The notes under the pieces are model-generated. The model was not told the origin of the DNA, ran no database searches, and was given only the letters and a program-made list of their open reading frames with translations. From assembly GCA_022792395.1 (NCBI GenBank), contig JAAWAX010000037.1, forward strand, positions 1 through 64,000: a DNA stretch of 64,000 nt, in the 5' to 3' direction. Source of the DNA: Clostridia bacterium (GTDB lineage Bacteria; Bacillota; Clostridia; TANB77; CAG-508). Made by a program: the position numbers and the translations under genes. Positions within the stretch are counted from its first letter, which is position 1; each line of letters starts with the position of its first letter. Positions 19,794-29,456 of the stretch are shown here, piece by piece.

Positions 19794-20639
19794 ATGGCAA
19801 AAAAACGTGGGAATTGGAAATTTAGAAATAGGCTAAAGCTAAAAAACGGAAATAAAGTCAGCGAAAAACAAGCAGTTGAAAATACTATTGTAAAAGAAAT
19901 AATAGAACAAGTAGAAAAAATGCAAAATGGAGAAGTAATAAATGTCGAAAGATTGATGATAGGGATTGTTCAAAAGAATGTTTTAGAGAAAAGACTGATA
20001 GAAGAGGAACAAATTATATTGCAAGCTAGACAAAGATTAGAAGATACACAAAAAATATCTTGCTTAAAAAATGGGGAATATATAAAAGATGAATATGGAA
20101 TCATTGTCAATGATGAAAGAATGATAGATTCTATTAAAGAAACAATGATAAATCAAATAGAAAAAATGCAAAATGGAGAACAAATAGAATTTGGAAAAAT
20201 GATGGCAGAGATTACTCAAAAGCATAATATGACAAGAAGCCATAGAATAGAGAAACAACTTATATGTGAAGTTAGACAAATGTTAAAAGCTAGACGAAAA
20301 ATATCATGTTTAAAAGATGAAAAATATGTAAGAGATGAATATGGAATCATCGCTGATCAAGAAACCGCAGCCATAAAAAGAGAAGAGGCCATTCAAGTAG
20401 CAGAAAGAATCAAAAAAGAAATAGAAGCAGAGGGAGAAAAACCAACTAAAGAAGAGATATTAAAACGTTTGGATGAAGATTTCAAAGAAAATCAACTATA
20501 TAGGACATGGATAACAGTTTTATGTAGTAATGGAACTCTTTTAGGAAAAAAAGAAGAGGTTAGACAAAAAGAAAAATTATGTTCAGAGAGAAAAGAAGAA
20601 ATACCGATAAAAGAGGATGAAGAAGAACTGAACAGATAA
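19794..20639 (+). CDS. Unknown protein inserted between rpoB and rpoC
   Basis: I do not recognise a family. The 281-residue protein is highly charged (Lys/Glu), has no signal peptide or membrane segment, and is probably helical. It contains an internal duplication: IEQVEKMQNGEVINVERLM (near residue 37) matches IEKMQNGEQIEFGKMMAEI (near 120), and KISCLKNGEYIKDEYGIIV matches KISCLKDEKYVRDEYGIIA. Each repeat ends with a single Cys in ISCLK. A third partial unit may follow (ERIKKEIEAEGEKPTKEEIL). ATG 19794 follows GAGGGATG, 20 bases after rpoB, in the same direction, so it is co-transcribed with RNA polymerase genes. Confidence 0.75.
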   Translation: MAKKRGNWKFRNRLKLKNGNKVSEKQAVENTIVKEIIEQVEKMQNGEVINVERLMIGIVQKNVLEKRLIEEEQIILQARQRLEDTQKISCLKNGEYIKDEYGIIVNDERMIDSIKETMINQIEKMQNGEQIEFGKMMAEITQKHNMTRSHRIEKQLICEVRQMLKARRKISCLKDEKYVRDEYGIIADQETAAIKREEAIQVAERIKKEIEAEGEKPTKEEILKRLDEDFKENQLYRTWITVLCSNGTLLGKKEEVRQKEKLCSERKEEIPIKEDEEELNR

Positions 20640-20790
20640 AACAAGAAAAAATTAATTGAATAAATTTCAAAAAGAGAAAAAGGCGACAAGAGGGAATTGT
20701 TCGAGCGGTGGAGAGCCCTTTCGTATCTGTTTTGAAACACCAAAACTTATGCAATCGAATGAAATGAGATTGTAAACCTATAAAAAATAA

Positions 20791-20822
20791 TTGGAGATGT
20801 ACTCTAAAGGAGTCATCCCCAA
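20791..20822 (+). promoter_or_regulatory. Hairpin in the rpoC leader
   Basis: In the 204-base gap before rpoC, TTGGAGATGTACTC pairs with GAGTCATCCCCAA (two mismatches, four-base loop), ending 9 bases before the rpoC SD GGGAGG. No U-run follows, so it is more likely a processing or translational element than a terminator. Confidence 0.5.
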
Positions 20823-20843
20823 TGCGACATGGGAGGAAAAAGA

Positions 20844-23800
20844 GTGGATGAATTAGATATTTTTGACAAATTAAAAATAGGAGTAGCATCTGATGAAAAA
20901 GTAAGAGAATGGTCAAAAGGTGAAGTAAAGAAACCAGAAACCATTAATTACAGAACTTTAAAACCAGAAAAAGATGGTCTATTTTGCGAAAGAATCTTTG
21001 GACCAACCAAAGACTGGGAATGTCATTGTGGTAAATATAAAAGAGTGAGATATAAAGGAATTGTATGTGATCGTTGTGGTGTTGAAGTAACCAAAGCAAA
21101 AGTAAGACGTGAAAGAATGGGACATATTGAGTTAGCAGCACCAGTTGCTCATATTTGGTACTTTAAAGGAATTCCAAGTAGAATTGCTTTAATGTTAGAT
21201 ATCTCACCAAGAAATTTAGAAAAAATTATTTATTTTGCTTCTTATGTAGTAATTGACAAAGGGACATCTAATCTAGAAAAGTGCCAAGTATTAAATGAGA
21301 AAGAATATCATGAAGCAGAAGAACAATATGGAAGAGGTTCTTTTAAAGCTAAAATGGGAGCAGAGGCTTTAAAAGAATTACTAGCACAAATCGATTTAGA
21401 TATCTTATCAGCAGAAATTCGAAAAGAATTAGAGACAGCTAGTGAGCAAAAAAGAGTAAAATTAGTAAAAAGATTAGATACGATAGAAGCTTTTAGACTT
21501 TCTGGAAACAGACCAGAATGGATGATTATGCAAGTAGTACCAGTTATTCCACCAGAACTTCGACCAATGGTACAATTAGATGGTGGAAGATTTGCAACAT
21601 CTGATTTAAATGACTTGTATAGAAGGGTTATCAATAGAAATAACCGTTTAAAAAGATTACTAGAATTAGGAGCACCAGAAATCATTGTAAGAAATGAAAA
21701 AAGAATGCTTCAAGAATCAGTGGATGCTTTAATTGATAATGGAAGACGTGGAAGACCAGTTACTGGTGCAGGAAACAGACCATTAAAATCTTTATCAGAC
21801 ATGTTAAAAGGAAAGCAAGGACGTTTCCGTCAAAACCTACTTGGAAAACGTGTTGACTACTCTGGACGTTCTGTTATCGTAGTAGGACCAGAACTAAACA
21901 TATACCAATGTGGACTTCCAAAAGAAATGGCAGTAGAATTATTCAAACCGTTTGTTATGAGAGAATTAGTAGGAAGAGGAATTGCACAAAACATTAAAAA
22001 TGCTAAAAGAATGGTAGAAAGATTAAGACCAGAAGTATGGGGAATTTTAGAAGAAGTTATTAAAGATCACCCTGTTATGCTAAACCGTGCACCAACATTA
22101 CATAGACTTGGAATTCAGAGCTTTGAACCAGTATTAGTAGAAGGAAGAGCCATCAAACTTCACCCATTAGTTTGTGAGGCTTTCAATGCTGACTTTGATG
22201 GTGACCAAATGGCTGTCCATTTACCATTATCACCAGAAGCACAAGCAGAATCAAGATATTTAATGTTATCAACTAACAACTTGTTGAAACCACAAGATGG
22301 TAAGCCAGTTGCTGTACCTAGACTAGACATGATTTTAGGAGCTTATTATTTAACGATGGTTTTAGATGGAGAAAAGGGAGAAGGAAAATACTTTAAAGAT
22401 CCAGAAGAAGCTATTATGGCATTTGAAAATCATGAAGTAGGAATTCATAGCAAAATTTTTGTTAGAATTGAAAAAGAAATTGATGGAGAGATTAAAACTA
22501 AAAAAATCGAAACCAGTGTTGGTAGAATTATTTTCAATAAAGGAATTCCACAGGATTTAGGATTTATTGATAGAAAGAAAGACCAATTCCAATACGAAAT
22601 TAATTTCCCAGTTATGAAAAAATCAATGGGAACGATTATTGAAAGTGTTATCAGAACACATGGATTATCAGAATCAGCAGAAGTAATTGACTATATTAAA
22701 GCATTAGGATTTAAATATTCAACACTAGCAGGAATTACGTTCTCTATGGATGATGTACAAGTACCATCAGCGAAAAAGGATTTATTAAAAGAATCTGATA
22801 AAAAAGTGGAAACGATTAGAAAACAATATGCAAGAGGGTTAATTACAGATGATGAAAGATATAAAGCTGTTATCAATGTATGGGAAGATACCACGAAACA
22901 AGTAAGTTCAGCCATGGAAGAAAACTTTGATGAGTTGAACCCAATCTATATGATGGTTAAATCTGGAGCCCGTGGTAATATGAACCAATTAAGACAAATA
23001 GCAGGTATTCGTGGATTGATGGCAAGTACTACTGGTAAAGCTGTCGAGATTCCAATCAAATCATCTTTTGCAGAAGGATTAGATGCTTTGGAATACTTTA
23101 TTTCAGCCCATGGAGCTCGTAAAGGACTTTCTGATACAGCGTTAAGAACAGCCGATTCAGGATACTTAACAAGAAGATTGGTTGATGTATCACAAGATAT
23201 TATTGTTAGAGAACAAGATTGTGGAACACAAGATGGAATAGTAGTTTATGACATTAAAGATGGAAATCAAATTATTGAAAAGATGCAAGAAAGATTACTT
23301 GGAAGATTTGCCATAGAAGATGTTGTTCACCCAGAAACGAAGAAACTAATTGTAGATAAAGATACTATGATTACCGAAAAAATAGCGGAAGAAATTGTAG
23401 AAGCAGGAATTGAAAAATTGAAAGTACGTTCTGTATTAGGATGTCGTTCAAAACATGGTGTATGTCAAAAATGTTATGGTATGGGATTAGCAAGACGTGA
23501 TTTAGTATCGATAGGAGAAGCGATTGGTATTATTGCTGCTCAATCTATTGGTGAACCAGGTACACAGCTTACTATGAGAACGATTCACTCTGGTGGTGTT
23601 GCTGGTGTTGCTGATATTACACAAGGTCTTCCTAGAGTAGAGGAACTATTTGAAGCTAGAAAACCAAAGGGATTAGCTATTATTACAGAAATCGATGGTA
23701 AAGTAAAAATCAAAGAAACGAAAAAGAAAAAAGAAGTAGTGGTAACATCAAATGATGATTCAAGAAGTTATACGATACCATTTGGATCTAAAATGAAAGT

Positions 23801-24371
23801 AAGAGATGGTGATTTAGTAGAAGCAGGAGAACCATTAATAGAAGGTTCTATTAATCCAAGTGAAATTTTAGAAATTAAAGGACCAGAAGGCGTATATGAA
23901 TACCTAATTTCTGAAGTACAAAAGGTATATAGAAACCAAGGTGTTGATATCAACGACAAGCACATCGAAGTAATCGGAAGACAAATGCTTAAAAAGGTTA
24001 GAGTAGAAGATAATGCTGATACCGATATGTTCCCAGGTTCCTTAATTGATATGTATGAATTCGAAGAAAAAAATAACCAAGCAAAAGAAGAAGGAAAACG
24101 ACCAGCAACTGGTAAGAGAGTATTACTTGGTATTACCAAAGCCTCTCTTGCTACTGATAGCTTCTTATCAGCTGCTTCTTTCCAAGAGACTACAAGAGTT
24201 CTTACAGAGGCAGCAATTAAAGGTAAAACAGATGATTTAGTGGGATTGAAGGAAAATGTTATTATTGGTAAGTTAATTCCAGCTGGTACTGGTATGCAAA
24301 AATATCAAAATATTCATATTAGTACAGAAGAAGAGTTAGAAGAAACAACGGATATAGAAGAAAATGTGTAA
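20844..24371 (+). CDS. rpoC: DNA-directed RNA polymerase beta' subunit
   Basis: The 1175-residue subunit carries the catalytic [12 protein letters not shown], the N-terminal zinc site ([20 protein letters not shown], residues about 60-80), the second zinc cluster ([13 protein letters not shown] near 865), the bridge/trigger region ending [15 protein letters not shown] and [15 protein letters not shown]. The start is taken as GTG 20844, 7 bases after GGGAGG, giving [16 protein letters not shown], the normal N-terminus; ATG 20829 would overlap the ribosome site. It is separated from rpoB by one gene and a 204-base leader with a hairpin. Confidence 0.97.
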   Translation: MDELDIFDKLKIGVASDEKVREWSKGEVKKPETINYRTLKPEKDGLFCERIFGPTKDWECHCGKYKRVRYKGIVCDRCGVEVTKAKVRRERMGHIELAAPVAHIWYFKGIPSRIALMLDISPRNLEKIIYFASYVVIDKGTSNLEKCQVLNEKEYHEAEEQYGRGSFKAKMGAEALKELLAQIDLDILSAEIRKELETASEQKRVKLVKRLDTIEAFRLSGNRPEWMIMQVVPVIPPELRPMVQLDGGRFATSDLNDLYRRVINRNNRLKRLLELGAPEIIVRNEKRMLQESVDALIDNGRRGRPVTGAGNRPLKSLSDMLKGKQGRFRQNLLGKRVDYSGRSVIVVGPELNIYQCGLPKEMAVELFKPFVMRELVGRGIAQNIKNAKRMVERLRPEVWGILEEVIKDHPVMLNRAPTLHRLGIQSFEPVLVEGRAIKLHPLVCEAFNADFDGDQMAVHLPLSPEAQAESRYLMLSTNNLLKPQDGKPVAVPRLDMILGAYYLTMVLDGEKGEGKYFKDPEEAIMAFENHEVGIHSKIFVRIEKEIDGEIKTKKIETSVGRIIFNKGIPQDLGFIDRKKDQFQYEINFPVMKKSMGTIIESVIRTHGLSESAEVIDYIKALGFKYSTLAGITFSMDDVQVPSAKKDLLKESDKKVETIRKQYARGLITDDERYKAVINVWEDTTKQVSSAMEENFDELNPIYMMVKSGARGNMNQLRQIAGIRGLMASTTGKAVEIPIKSSFAEGLDALEYFISAHGARKGLSDTALRTADSGYLTRRLVDVSQDIIVREQDCGTQDGIVVYDIKDGNQIIEKMQERLLGRFAIEDVVHPETKKLIVDKDTMITEKIAEEIVEAGIEKLKVRSVLGCRSKHGVCQKCYGMGLARRDLVSIGEAIGIIAAQSIGEPGTQLTMRTIHSGGVAGVADITQGLPRVEELFEARKPKGLAIITEIDGKVKIKETKKKKEVVVTSNDDSRSYTIPFGSKMKVRDGDLVEAGEPLIEGSINPSEILEIKGPEGVYEYLISEVQKVYRNQGVDINDKHIEVIGRQMLKKVRVEDNADTDMFPGSLIDMYEFEEKNNQAKEEGKRPATGKRVLLGITKASLATDSFLSAASFQETTRVLTEAAIKGKTDDLVGLKENVIIGKLIPAGTGMQKYQNIHISTEEELEETTDIEENV

Positions 24372-24380
24372 ACTAGATAG

Positions 24381-24419
24381 AAAAAAGAGGATACTAACTA
24401 AAAAACGTATCCTCTTTTT
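24381..24419 (+). terminator. Terminator of the rpoB-rpoC unit
   Basis: AAAGAGGATAC/GTATCCTCTTT stem, then a T-run. Confidence 0.9.
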
Positions 24420-24432
24420 ATGTCCCAAAAAC

Positions 24433-24461
24433 TTGACAAATAGCCTATTTGCTAGTAAAAT
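24433..24461 (+). promoter_or_regulatory. Promoter of gdpP
   Basis: TTGACA 24433-24438, 17-base spacer, TAAAAT 24456-24461. Confidence 0.65.
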
Positions 24462-24490
24462 AAGGTAGAATAAATAGAAGGAGAAAGATA

Positions 24491-26497
24491 ATGCAAAGAA
24501 CCAGTGGAAAAGTTTTTGACACTTTAGTATCCAGAACAAAAATATATTTAGTTATTATATTTATCTTATTAGTATATATATCGATAAAGAACACATATAT
24601 GATAGTACCAAGTATCGGAATTTTTGTAGCAATTGTGCTATATAGTTATTATGCCAACAATAAAAGGAGAAGTGAAATATCAGAATCTTTACAAGACCTA
24701 ACATTAACTGTAGACACAGCAGCAAAAACGAGTTTAATTAATTCACCATTTCCATTAATTATATTACAAACAGATGGAAATGTAATTTGGAGAAGTGCAA
24801 GATTTACATCTGAATTTGCTAATGTGGATATCAATACTTATATCAAAGAATTAAGTATTGATATTAAAGATGAAATAGAGAAAAGACTTGAAAATAATAA
24901 TCAAGATATTATAAGAAGCATAGAAATTGATAATAGAACATATCGAGTAGTAGGAAGATATGTAAAATCCAAAAAGAGTAAAACAGAACATAAGGTGATT
25001 TTGTACTTTATTGATGACACAGAAAATATAAAGCTACAAAAAGAATATAAAGATTCCAAAACTTGTGTTGGAATTATTATGGTAGATAATTATGAAGAGA
25101 CCATGCAAAGACTAGAAAGTGAAGAAAAACCACAAGTAATAGCGGAAATTGACAAATACATTTATGAATGGACAGACAGTACCAATGGTGTTTTGATAAA
25201 AACAGAGAAGGATAGATATATCTATTTCTTTGAACAAAGATATTTAGATAGTGTAAAAGAAGATAAATTTAGTATTTTAGATAAAATTAAAGAAATTGAT
25301 ATGAAAGAAAAGGTACAATTTACTTTAAGTATAGCAGTATCTAATGAAGGAAGAACAGACAAAGAAAAATATAAATCTGCTCAAACAGCAATGGATATTG
25401 TTTTAGGACGAGGAGGAGACCAAGCGGTTATCCGAGAAAATGAAATTTACAAATTCTTTGGAGGAAGAGCCCAAGAAGTAGAAAAAAGAACAAAAGTAAA
25501 AGCGAGAGTCGTGGCACAAGGATTAGAAAATCTTATCAAAGAATCTAAAAAAGTGATGATAATGGGACATAGCAATCCAGATATGGACTGTGTAGGAGCT
25601 AGTTTAGGAATTTATCGATTAGCCAAAACGCTAGACAGAAATGCTTATATTGTAATGGATCAAAAAACACCTGCTTTAGAAGCATTTAGAAAGTCAATTG
25701 AAAAAGAGGAAGAATATGAAGATGTTATTATCAATAAAGAAGTAGCTTTAGAGAATGTAGATGAAGATACGATATTGGTAATTGTTGATACCCATAAAAT
25801 GAATTATGTGGAATCATCAGAATTAGTTGATAAAGTAGAAAAAGTAGTTGTTATCGATCATCATAGAAGAAGTGCAGATTTTATAGAAAAAGCAACACTT
25901 ATTTTCCAAGAGGTGTATGCCTCTTCAGCAGCAGAACTAGTAACAGAACTAATACAATATGTAGAAGAAAAAGTGGAATTAAAAACCATAGAAGCAGAAA
26001 GTTTATATGCAGGAATTATGATGGACACCAAAAACTTTACTTTCAAGACAGGAGTAAGAACCTTTGAAGCAGCGGCCTATTTACGAAAATGTGGTGTTGA
26101 TATTATACATGTTAAAAAGTGGTTTCAAAGTGATTTAGAAAGTTTCAACAAAATAGCCGAAATAGTAGGAAAAGCTGAAGTTGTAAACGGTTCTATAGCT
26201 ATTTCAATTTGTGAGGAAAAAACAAAAGATGTAAATGTAATATGTGCGAAAGCAGCAGATGAATTACTTACGATTGGAGAAATAACAGCTTCATTTGTAA
26301 TGGGGCAATTAGGAGATAAAGTTTATATTAGTGGCCGTTCAATAGGAGATATTAACGTACAAGTAATATTAGAAAAACTAGGTGGTGGAGGACATATCAC
26401 CCTTGCTGGAGCACAAGTAGAAGGAATGACATTAGAAGAAACGAAACAAGAATTAATGAATCGTATCAACGAATATTTTTCAGAAATTGAAAATTAA
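24491..26497 (+). CDS. gdpP: Cyclic-di-AMP phosphodiesterase GdpP (DHH family)
   Basis: GdpP hydrolyses c-di-AMP, controlling potassium and cell-wall homeostasis. The 668-residue protein has two N-terminal membrane spans (about residues 17-55), a PAS-like region (70-160), a degenerate GGDEF domain (190-325, with the family's SAQTAMDIVLGRGGDQAVI) and DHH/DHHA1 domains: MGHSNPDMDCVGAS near 357, VDTHKMNYVE near 434, VVVIDHHRRS near 453 and GGGGHITLAGAQ near 634. All metal ligands are visible. ATG 24491 follows AAGGAG. In Bacillus and many clostridia gdpP-rplI-dnaB are consecutive, as here. Confidence 0.95.
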   Translation: MQRTSGKVFDTLVSRTKIYLVIIFILLVYISIKNTYMIVPSIGIFVAIVLYSYYANNKRRSEISESLQDLTLTVDTAAKTSLINSPFPLIILQTDGNVIWRSARFTSEFANVDINTYIKELSIDIKDEIEKRLENNNQDIIRSIEIDNRTYRVVGRYVKSKKSKTEHKVILYFIDDTENIKLQKEYKDSKTCVGIIMVDNYEETMQRLESEEKPQVIAEIDKYIYEWTDSTNGVLIKTEKDRYIYFFEQRYLDSVKEDKFSILDKIKEIDMKEKVQFTLSIAVSNEGRTDKEKYKSAQTAMDIVLGRGGDQAVIRENEIYKFFGGRAQEVEKRTKVKARVVAQGLENLIKESKKVMIMGHSNPDMDCVGASLGIYRLAKTLDRNAYIVMDQKTPALEAFRKSIEKEEEYEDVIINKEVALENVDEDTILVIVDTHKMNYVESSELVDKVEKVVVIDHHRRSADFIEKATLIFQEVYASSAAELVTELIQYVEEKVELKTIEAESLYAGIMMDTKNFTFKTGVRTFEAAAYLRKCGVDIIHVKKWFQSDLESFNKIAEIVGKAEVVNGSIAISICEEKTKDVNVICAKAADELLTIGEITASFVMGQLGDKVYISGRSIGDINVQVILEKLGGGGHITLAGAQVEGMTLEETKQELMNRINEYFSEIEN

Positions 26498-26507
26498 TTT
26501 CCCTACT

Positions 26508-26588
26508 TTTCCCTTTTCCCCACTGGTTCCGGGTTTAATTGGGAAAAATTCCCCCAATTAAACCCGGAACCAGTGGGGAAAAGGGAAA
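26508..26588. repeat. REP-like inverted pair (REPIN-type)
   Basis: A perfect 36-bp inverted repeat with a short spacer: the left arm contains CCCCACTGGTTCCGGGTTTA, the right arm its complement. It would form a very stable hairpin between gdpP and rplI. This is the cleanest paired copy in the window. Confidence 0.9.
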
Positions 26589-26630
26589 TGAATCAAGAAA
26601 TTGAGAGAACTAGAAGAAAGGTGAGATAAC

Positions 26631-27077
26631 ATGAAAGTAATATTAAAAGCAGATATAAAAGGAGTTGGAAAAAAGGATGAAGTTATAAATAGCTCAGATG
26701 GATATGCTAGAAACTTCTTATTTCCTAAAAATTTGGCAGTGGAAGCTAATAATGAAAACATGTCTAAATTAAAAGCAAAGCAAAATTCTGCTAAATTCCA
26801 AAAAGACCAAGAAAGAGAAGAGGCTTTAAAGATAGCAGATAAGTTATCTAAAATTTTATTGAAGATAAGAGTGAAATCTGGAGAAAATGGAAAAATTTTT
26901 GGTGGGGTATCAGCAAAAGAAATAGCACAAGAACTAGAAAAAGAATATAAAATAAAAGTAGATAAAAAGAAAATAGACTTAAAAGAAGCGATTAAAACAT
27001 TAGGGATACACAATATTGAAATCAAACTATTTGAAGGTGTTATTGGAAAATTAAAAGTCGATGTGATATCAGAATAA
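26631..27077 (+). CDS. rplI: Ribosomal protein L9
   Basis: L9 binds 23S rRNA domain V. The 148-residue protein begins MKVILKADIKGVGKKDEVIN with the family signature GYARNFLFPKNLAVEA (residues about 24-39), a long Lys/Glu/Gln helix, and a C-terminal domain with FGGVSAKEIAQ and GVIGKLKVDV. Length is normal. ATG 26631 follows AAGGTGAG. It lies between gdpP and dnaB in the conserved Firmicutes order; the REP pair upstream and an inverted repeat downstream separate it from both neighbours. Confidence 0.96.
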   Translation: MKVILKADIKGVGKKDEVINSSDGYARNFLFPKNLAVEANNENMSKLKAKQNSAKFQKDQEREEALKIADKLSKILLKIRVKSGENGKIFGGVSAKEIAQELEKEYKIKVDKKKIDLKEAIKTLGIHNIEIKLFEGVIGKLKVDVISE

Positions 27078-27107
27078 AGTTAAAATAGCAATTTATAGCA
27101 AATTTGA

Positions 27108-27163
27108 GTTACCATTCACAGCCGTAAATTTTCTTAATATTCATTTTGATTGTGAATGGTAAC
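27108..27163. repeat. Inverted repeat between rplI and dnaB
   Basis: GTTACCATTCACA at 27108-27120 pairs perfectly with TGTGAATGGTAAC at 27151-27163, with a 30-base loop. No T-run follows; it may be an RNA hairpin or a small mobile remnant. Confidence 0.6.
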
Positions 27164-27195
27164 AGTCTTGAATCATACTAATAGGGAGGATTTTG

Positions 27196-28531
27196 ATGGA
27201 GTTAGGAAAAGTACCACCACACGATTTAGAAGCAGAACAAGCAATTATAGGAAGTATGTTAACAGATAAAGATGCTGTTATTTCTAGTGTAGAAGTCCTA
27301 AAAGAGGAAGACTTTTATCGTGAAGATAATAGGGCTATTTATACAGCAATATTAAATTTATACAATCGAGCAGAACCAATTGATATTATTACGGTAAAAG
27401 CAGAATTAGAAGCAATGGGAAAATTCGAACAAGTAGGAGGATTAGAATATTTAGCAGAACTTCCAGAAAGGGTTCCTACAACTGCTAATGCTTCTAAATA
27501 TATTAAAATAGTGGAAGAAAAATCTACACTTAGAAATTTGATTAAAACCGCTAATGAAATTATTGAATTGGGTTATGATCCAACAGAAGAAGTAGAAAAC
27601 ATCATGGAAGGGGCAGAGAAAAAAATCTTCAATATTATGCAAAATAAAAATCAAAAAGGATATACACCAATTAAAGATATATTAGTAGATAGTTTTACGG
27701 AATTAGAAGAACTTTATAATAGAAAACAACATATCACAGGAGTTCCAACAGGATTTACGGAATTAGACTATAAAACAGCAGGATTTCATGGTTCGGAATT
27801 AATATTAATTGCAGCCAGACCAGCAATGGGAAAATCTGCTTTTGCTTTAAACATTGCAACCAATGCAGCACTTAAGGCAAATATACCAGTAGCTATTTTT
27901 AGTTTAGAAATGTCAAAAGAACAAATGGTAAATAGAATTTTATGTAGTGAGGCTATGGTAGATAGTAATAAAGTAAGAACAGGTAAATTAGAAGAAGATG
28001 ATTGGACAAAATTAGCACGGTGCCATTGGACCATTATCAGAAGCAGAAATATATATTGATGACACACCAGGCATATCGGTAATGGAAATAAGAGCAAAAT
28101 GTAGAAAACTAAAATTAGAAAAAAATTTAGGGATGGTTGTAATCGACTATTTACAATTGGTACAAGGCAGTAGTAGAAGGGGAGGCAGTCGTGAACAAGA
28201 AATTTCAGAAATCAGTCGTTCTTTAAAAATATTAGCAAAAGAAATTGGTGTACCAGTAATAGCTTTATCGCAATTATCAAGAGCAGTAGAGCAAAGACCA
28301 GACCATAGACCAATGTTATCTGACTTGCGTGAGTCTGGAGCAATTGAGCAAGATGCTGATATTGTTATGTTTTTATATCGAGATGACTATTATAATCAAG
28401 ATAGTGAGAAAAAAGATATAGCAGAAGTGATTATGGCAAAGCACAGAGGAGGTTCAACAGGAACAGTAGAATTATTATGGTTAGGAAGTTATACCAAGTT
28501 TGTCAATCTAGAAAGAAGATTTGATGACTAA
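27196..28531 (+). CDS. dnaB: Replicative DNA helicase, interrupted at CGG
   Basis: DnaB-type hexameric helicase (DnaC in Bacillus), essential for chromosome replication. N-terminal domain: [16 protein letters not shown] and [10 protein letters not shown]; RecA-like domain: Walker [14 protein letters not shown] near residue 210, [13 protein letters not shown], Walker [10 protein letters not shown] near 313, [29 protein letters not shown] and the arginine-finger region [12 protein letters not shown]. The zero frame stops at 28057-28059; skipping the C of CGG 28018-28020 gives 444 residues, the normal length. ATG 27196 follows GGGAGGA. Because the gene is essential and otherwise perfect, a simple pseudogene is unlikely. 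Confidence 0.93.
28018..28020 (+). other. In-frame CGG, +1 frameshift site 4 (dnaB codon 275)
   Basis: The zero frame reads TTA GCA CGG TGC CAT. Skipping the C gives GCA (C) GGT GCC ATT GGA CCA, restoring [17 protein letters not shown], the conserved DnaB segment. It lies between Walker A and Walker B. Confidence 0.85.
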
Positions 28532-28533
28532 AT

Positions 28534-28567
28534 CTTCCCCACTGGTTCCGGGTTTAAATGGGGAAAT
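28534..28567 (+). repeat. REP-like repeat upstream of the RAYT gene
   Basis: One intact unit: TTCCCCACTGGTTCCGGG, then TTTAAATGGGGAAA. It starts two bases after the dnaB stop and lies 122 bases upstream of the transposase. Confidence 0.85.
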
Positions 28568-28688
28568 GAGGAATGAAGTTTCTACTGATTTTGGATTTCT
28601 AAGTAGGAAATAATAAAATAGAAGATAAGGTTAAGAGGGGTAATTTATATTTTATGGGGATAAAATTAAGAAAGGTAAGGTAGAGAAT

Positions 28689-29428
28689 ATGGCAAGAATC
28701 CGTAAAGAAAATATAACTACTTCTTTTTTTCATATTATGGTGCAAGGAATCAATAAAGAATATATATTTAATTCCAGTGAGAATATTAATAAATATATGA
28801 AAATTATGAAAGAAACCAAAGAAAAAATAGATATCATGATATTAGCATATTGCATCATGAATAATCATGCACATATCCTAGTTCATGAAGAAGATATAGA
28901 AAAGGTAACCCAATATATGCATCGAGTAAATTTACGATATGCTAAATATTATAATAAAAAATACAATAGAGTGGGATATGTTTTTAGAGACCGATATAAA
29001 ACGCAACCAATATATAGTGAAAAGCATTTATATACATGTGTTAGATATATACATAATAATCCCGTAAAAGCTAATATATGTGACAAAGCAAATGAATATA
29101 AATACGCAAGCTGTTATGATAATATTTTTTATACAGATACAGAGTTAGAAAGAAATGTTAAGAAAAATATGTACAATGAACAAACTAATTTACAGGAAGA
29201 AGAAAAATTTGTATTGATGGAAAATGAGCAAAATAAAGAGCAAATATGCCATGAGATAATAAAAGAGACCATGCTCAAAATAGTCTTACAAAAGAAAGTT
29301 TACATCAAAATGAGAAGGTGCTAGGAGACATCATAAGAAAATTAAAGCAAGAAGATATTTCTTATAGAATGATGGAAAAAATTTTAGGGACTAATCGTAA
29401 AAAATTAAAAAAAATAGCAGAATTATAA
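28689..29428 (+). pseudogene. REP-associated tyrosine transposase (RAYT, Y1_Tnp), frameshifted near the C-terminus
   Basis: The protein has the layout of the RAYT/TnpA_REP family of single-strand HUH transposases: MARIRKENITTSFFHIMVQG, the metal-binding HUH-type NNHAHILVH near residue 57, and RVGYVFRDRYKTQPI followed by RYIHNNPVKA. These catalytic parts are intact in 28689-29324 (211 residues). After about 29262 the homologous continuation (EKVLGDIIRKLKQE, MMEKILGTNRKKLKKIAEL) is in the -1 frame and ends at 29428, so the C-terminal helix-turn-helix-like part is shifted by one missing base, probably in an A-run. No CGG is involved. REP-like units lie upstream (28534) and downstream (29696). 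Confidence 0.8.
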
Positions 29429-29456
29429 AATACAAAGAAAAGAGGAATAGAAAATC

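Noticed and set aside
20640-20790. tRNA or small RNA gene between the unknown gene and rpoC
   Set aside because: No cloverleaf, no CCA end and no TTCGANNC arm could be recognised.
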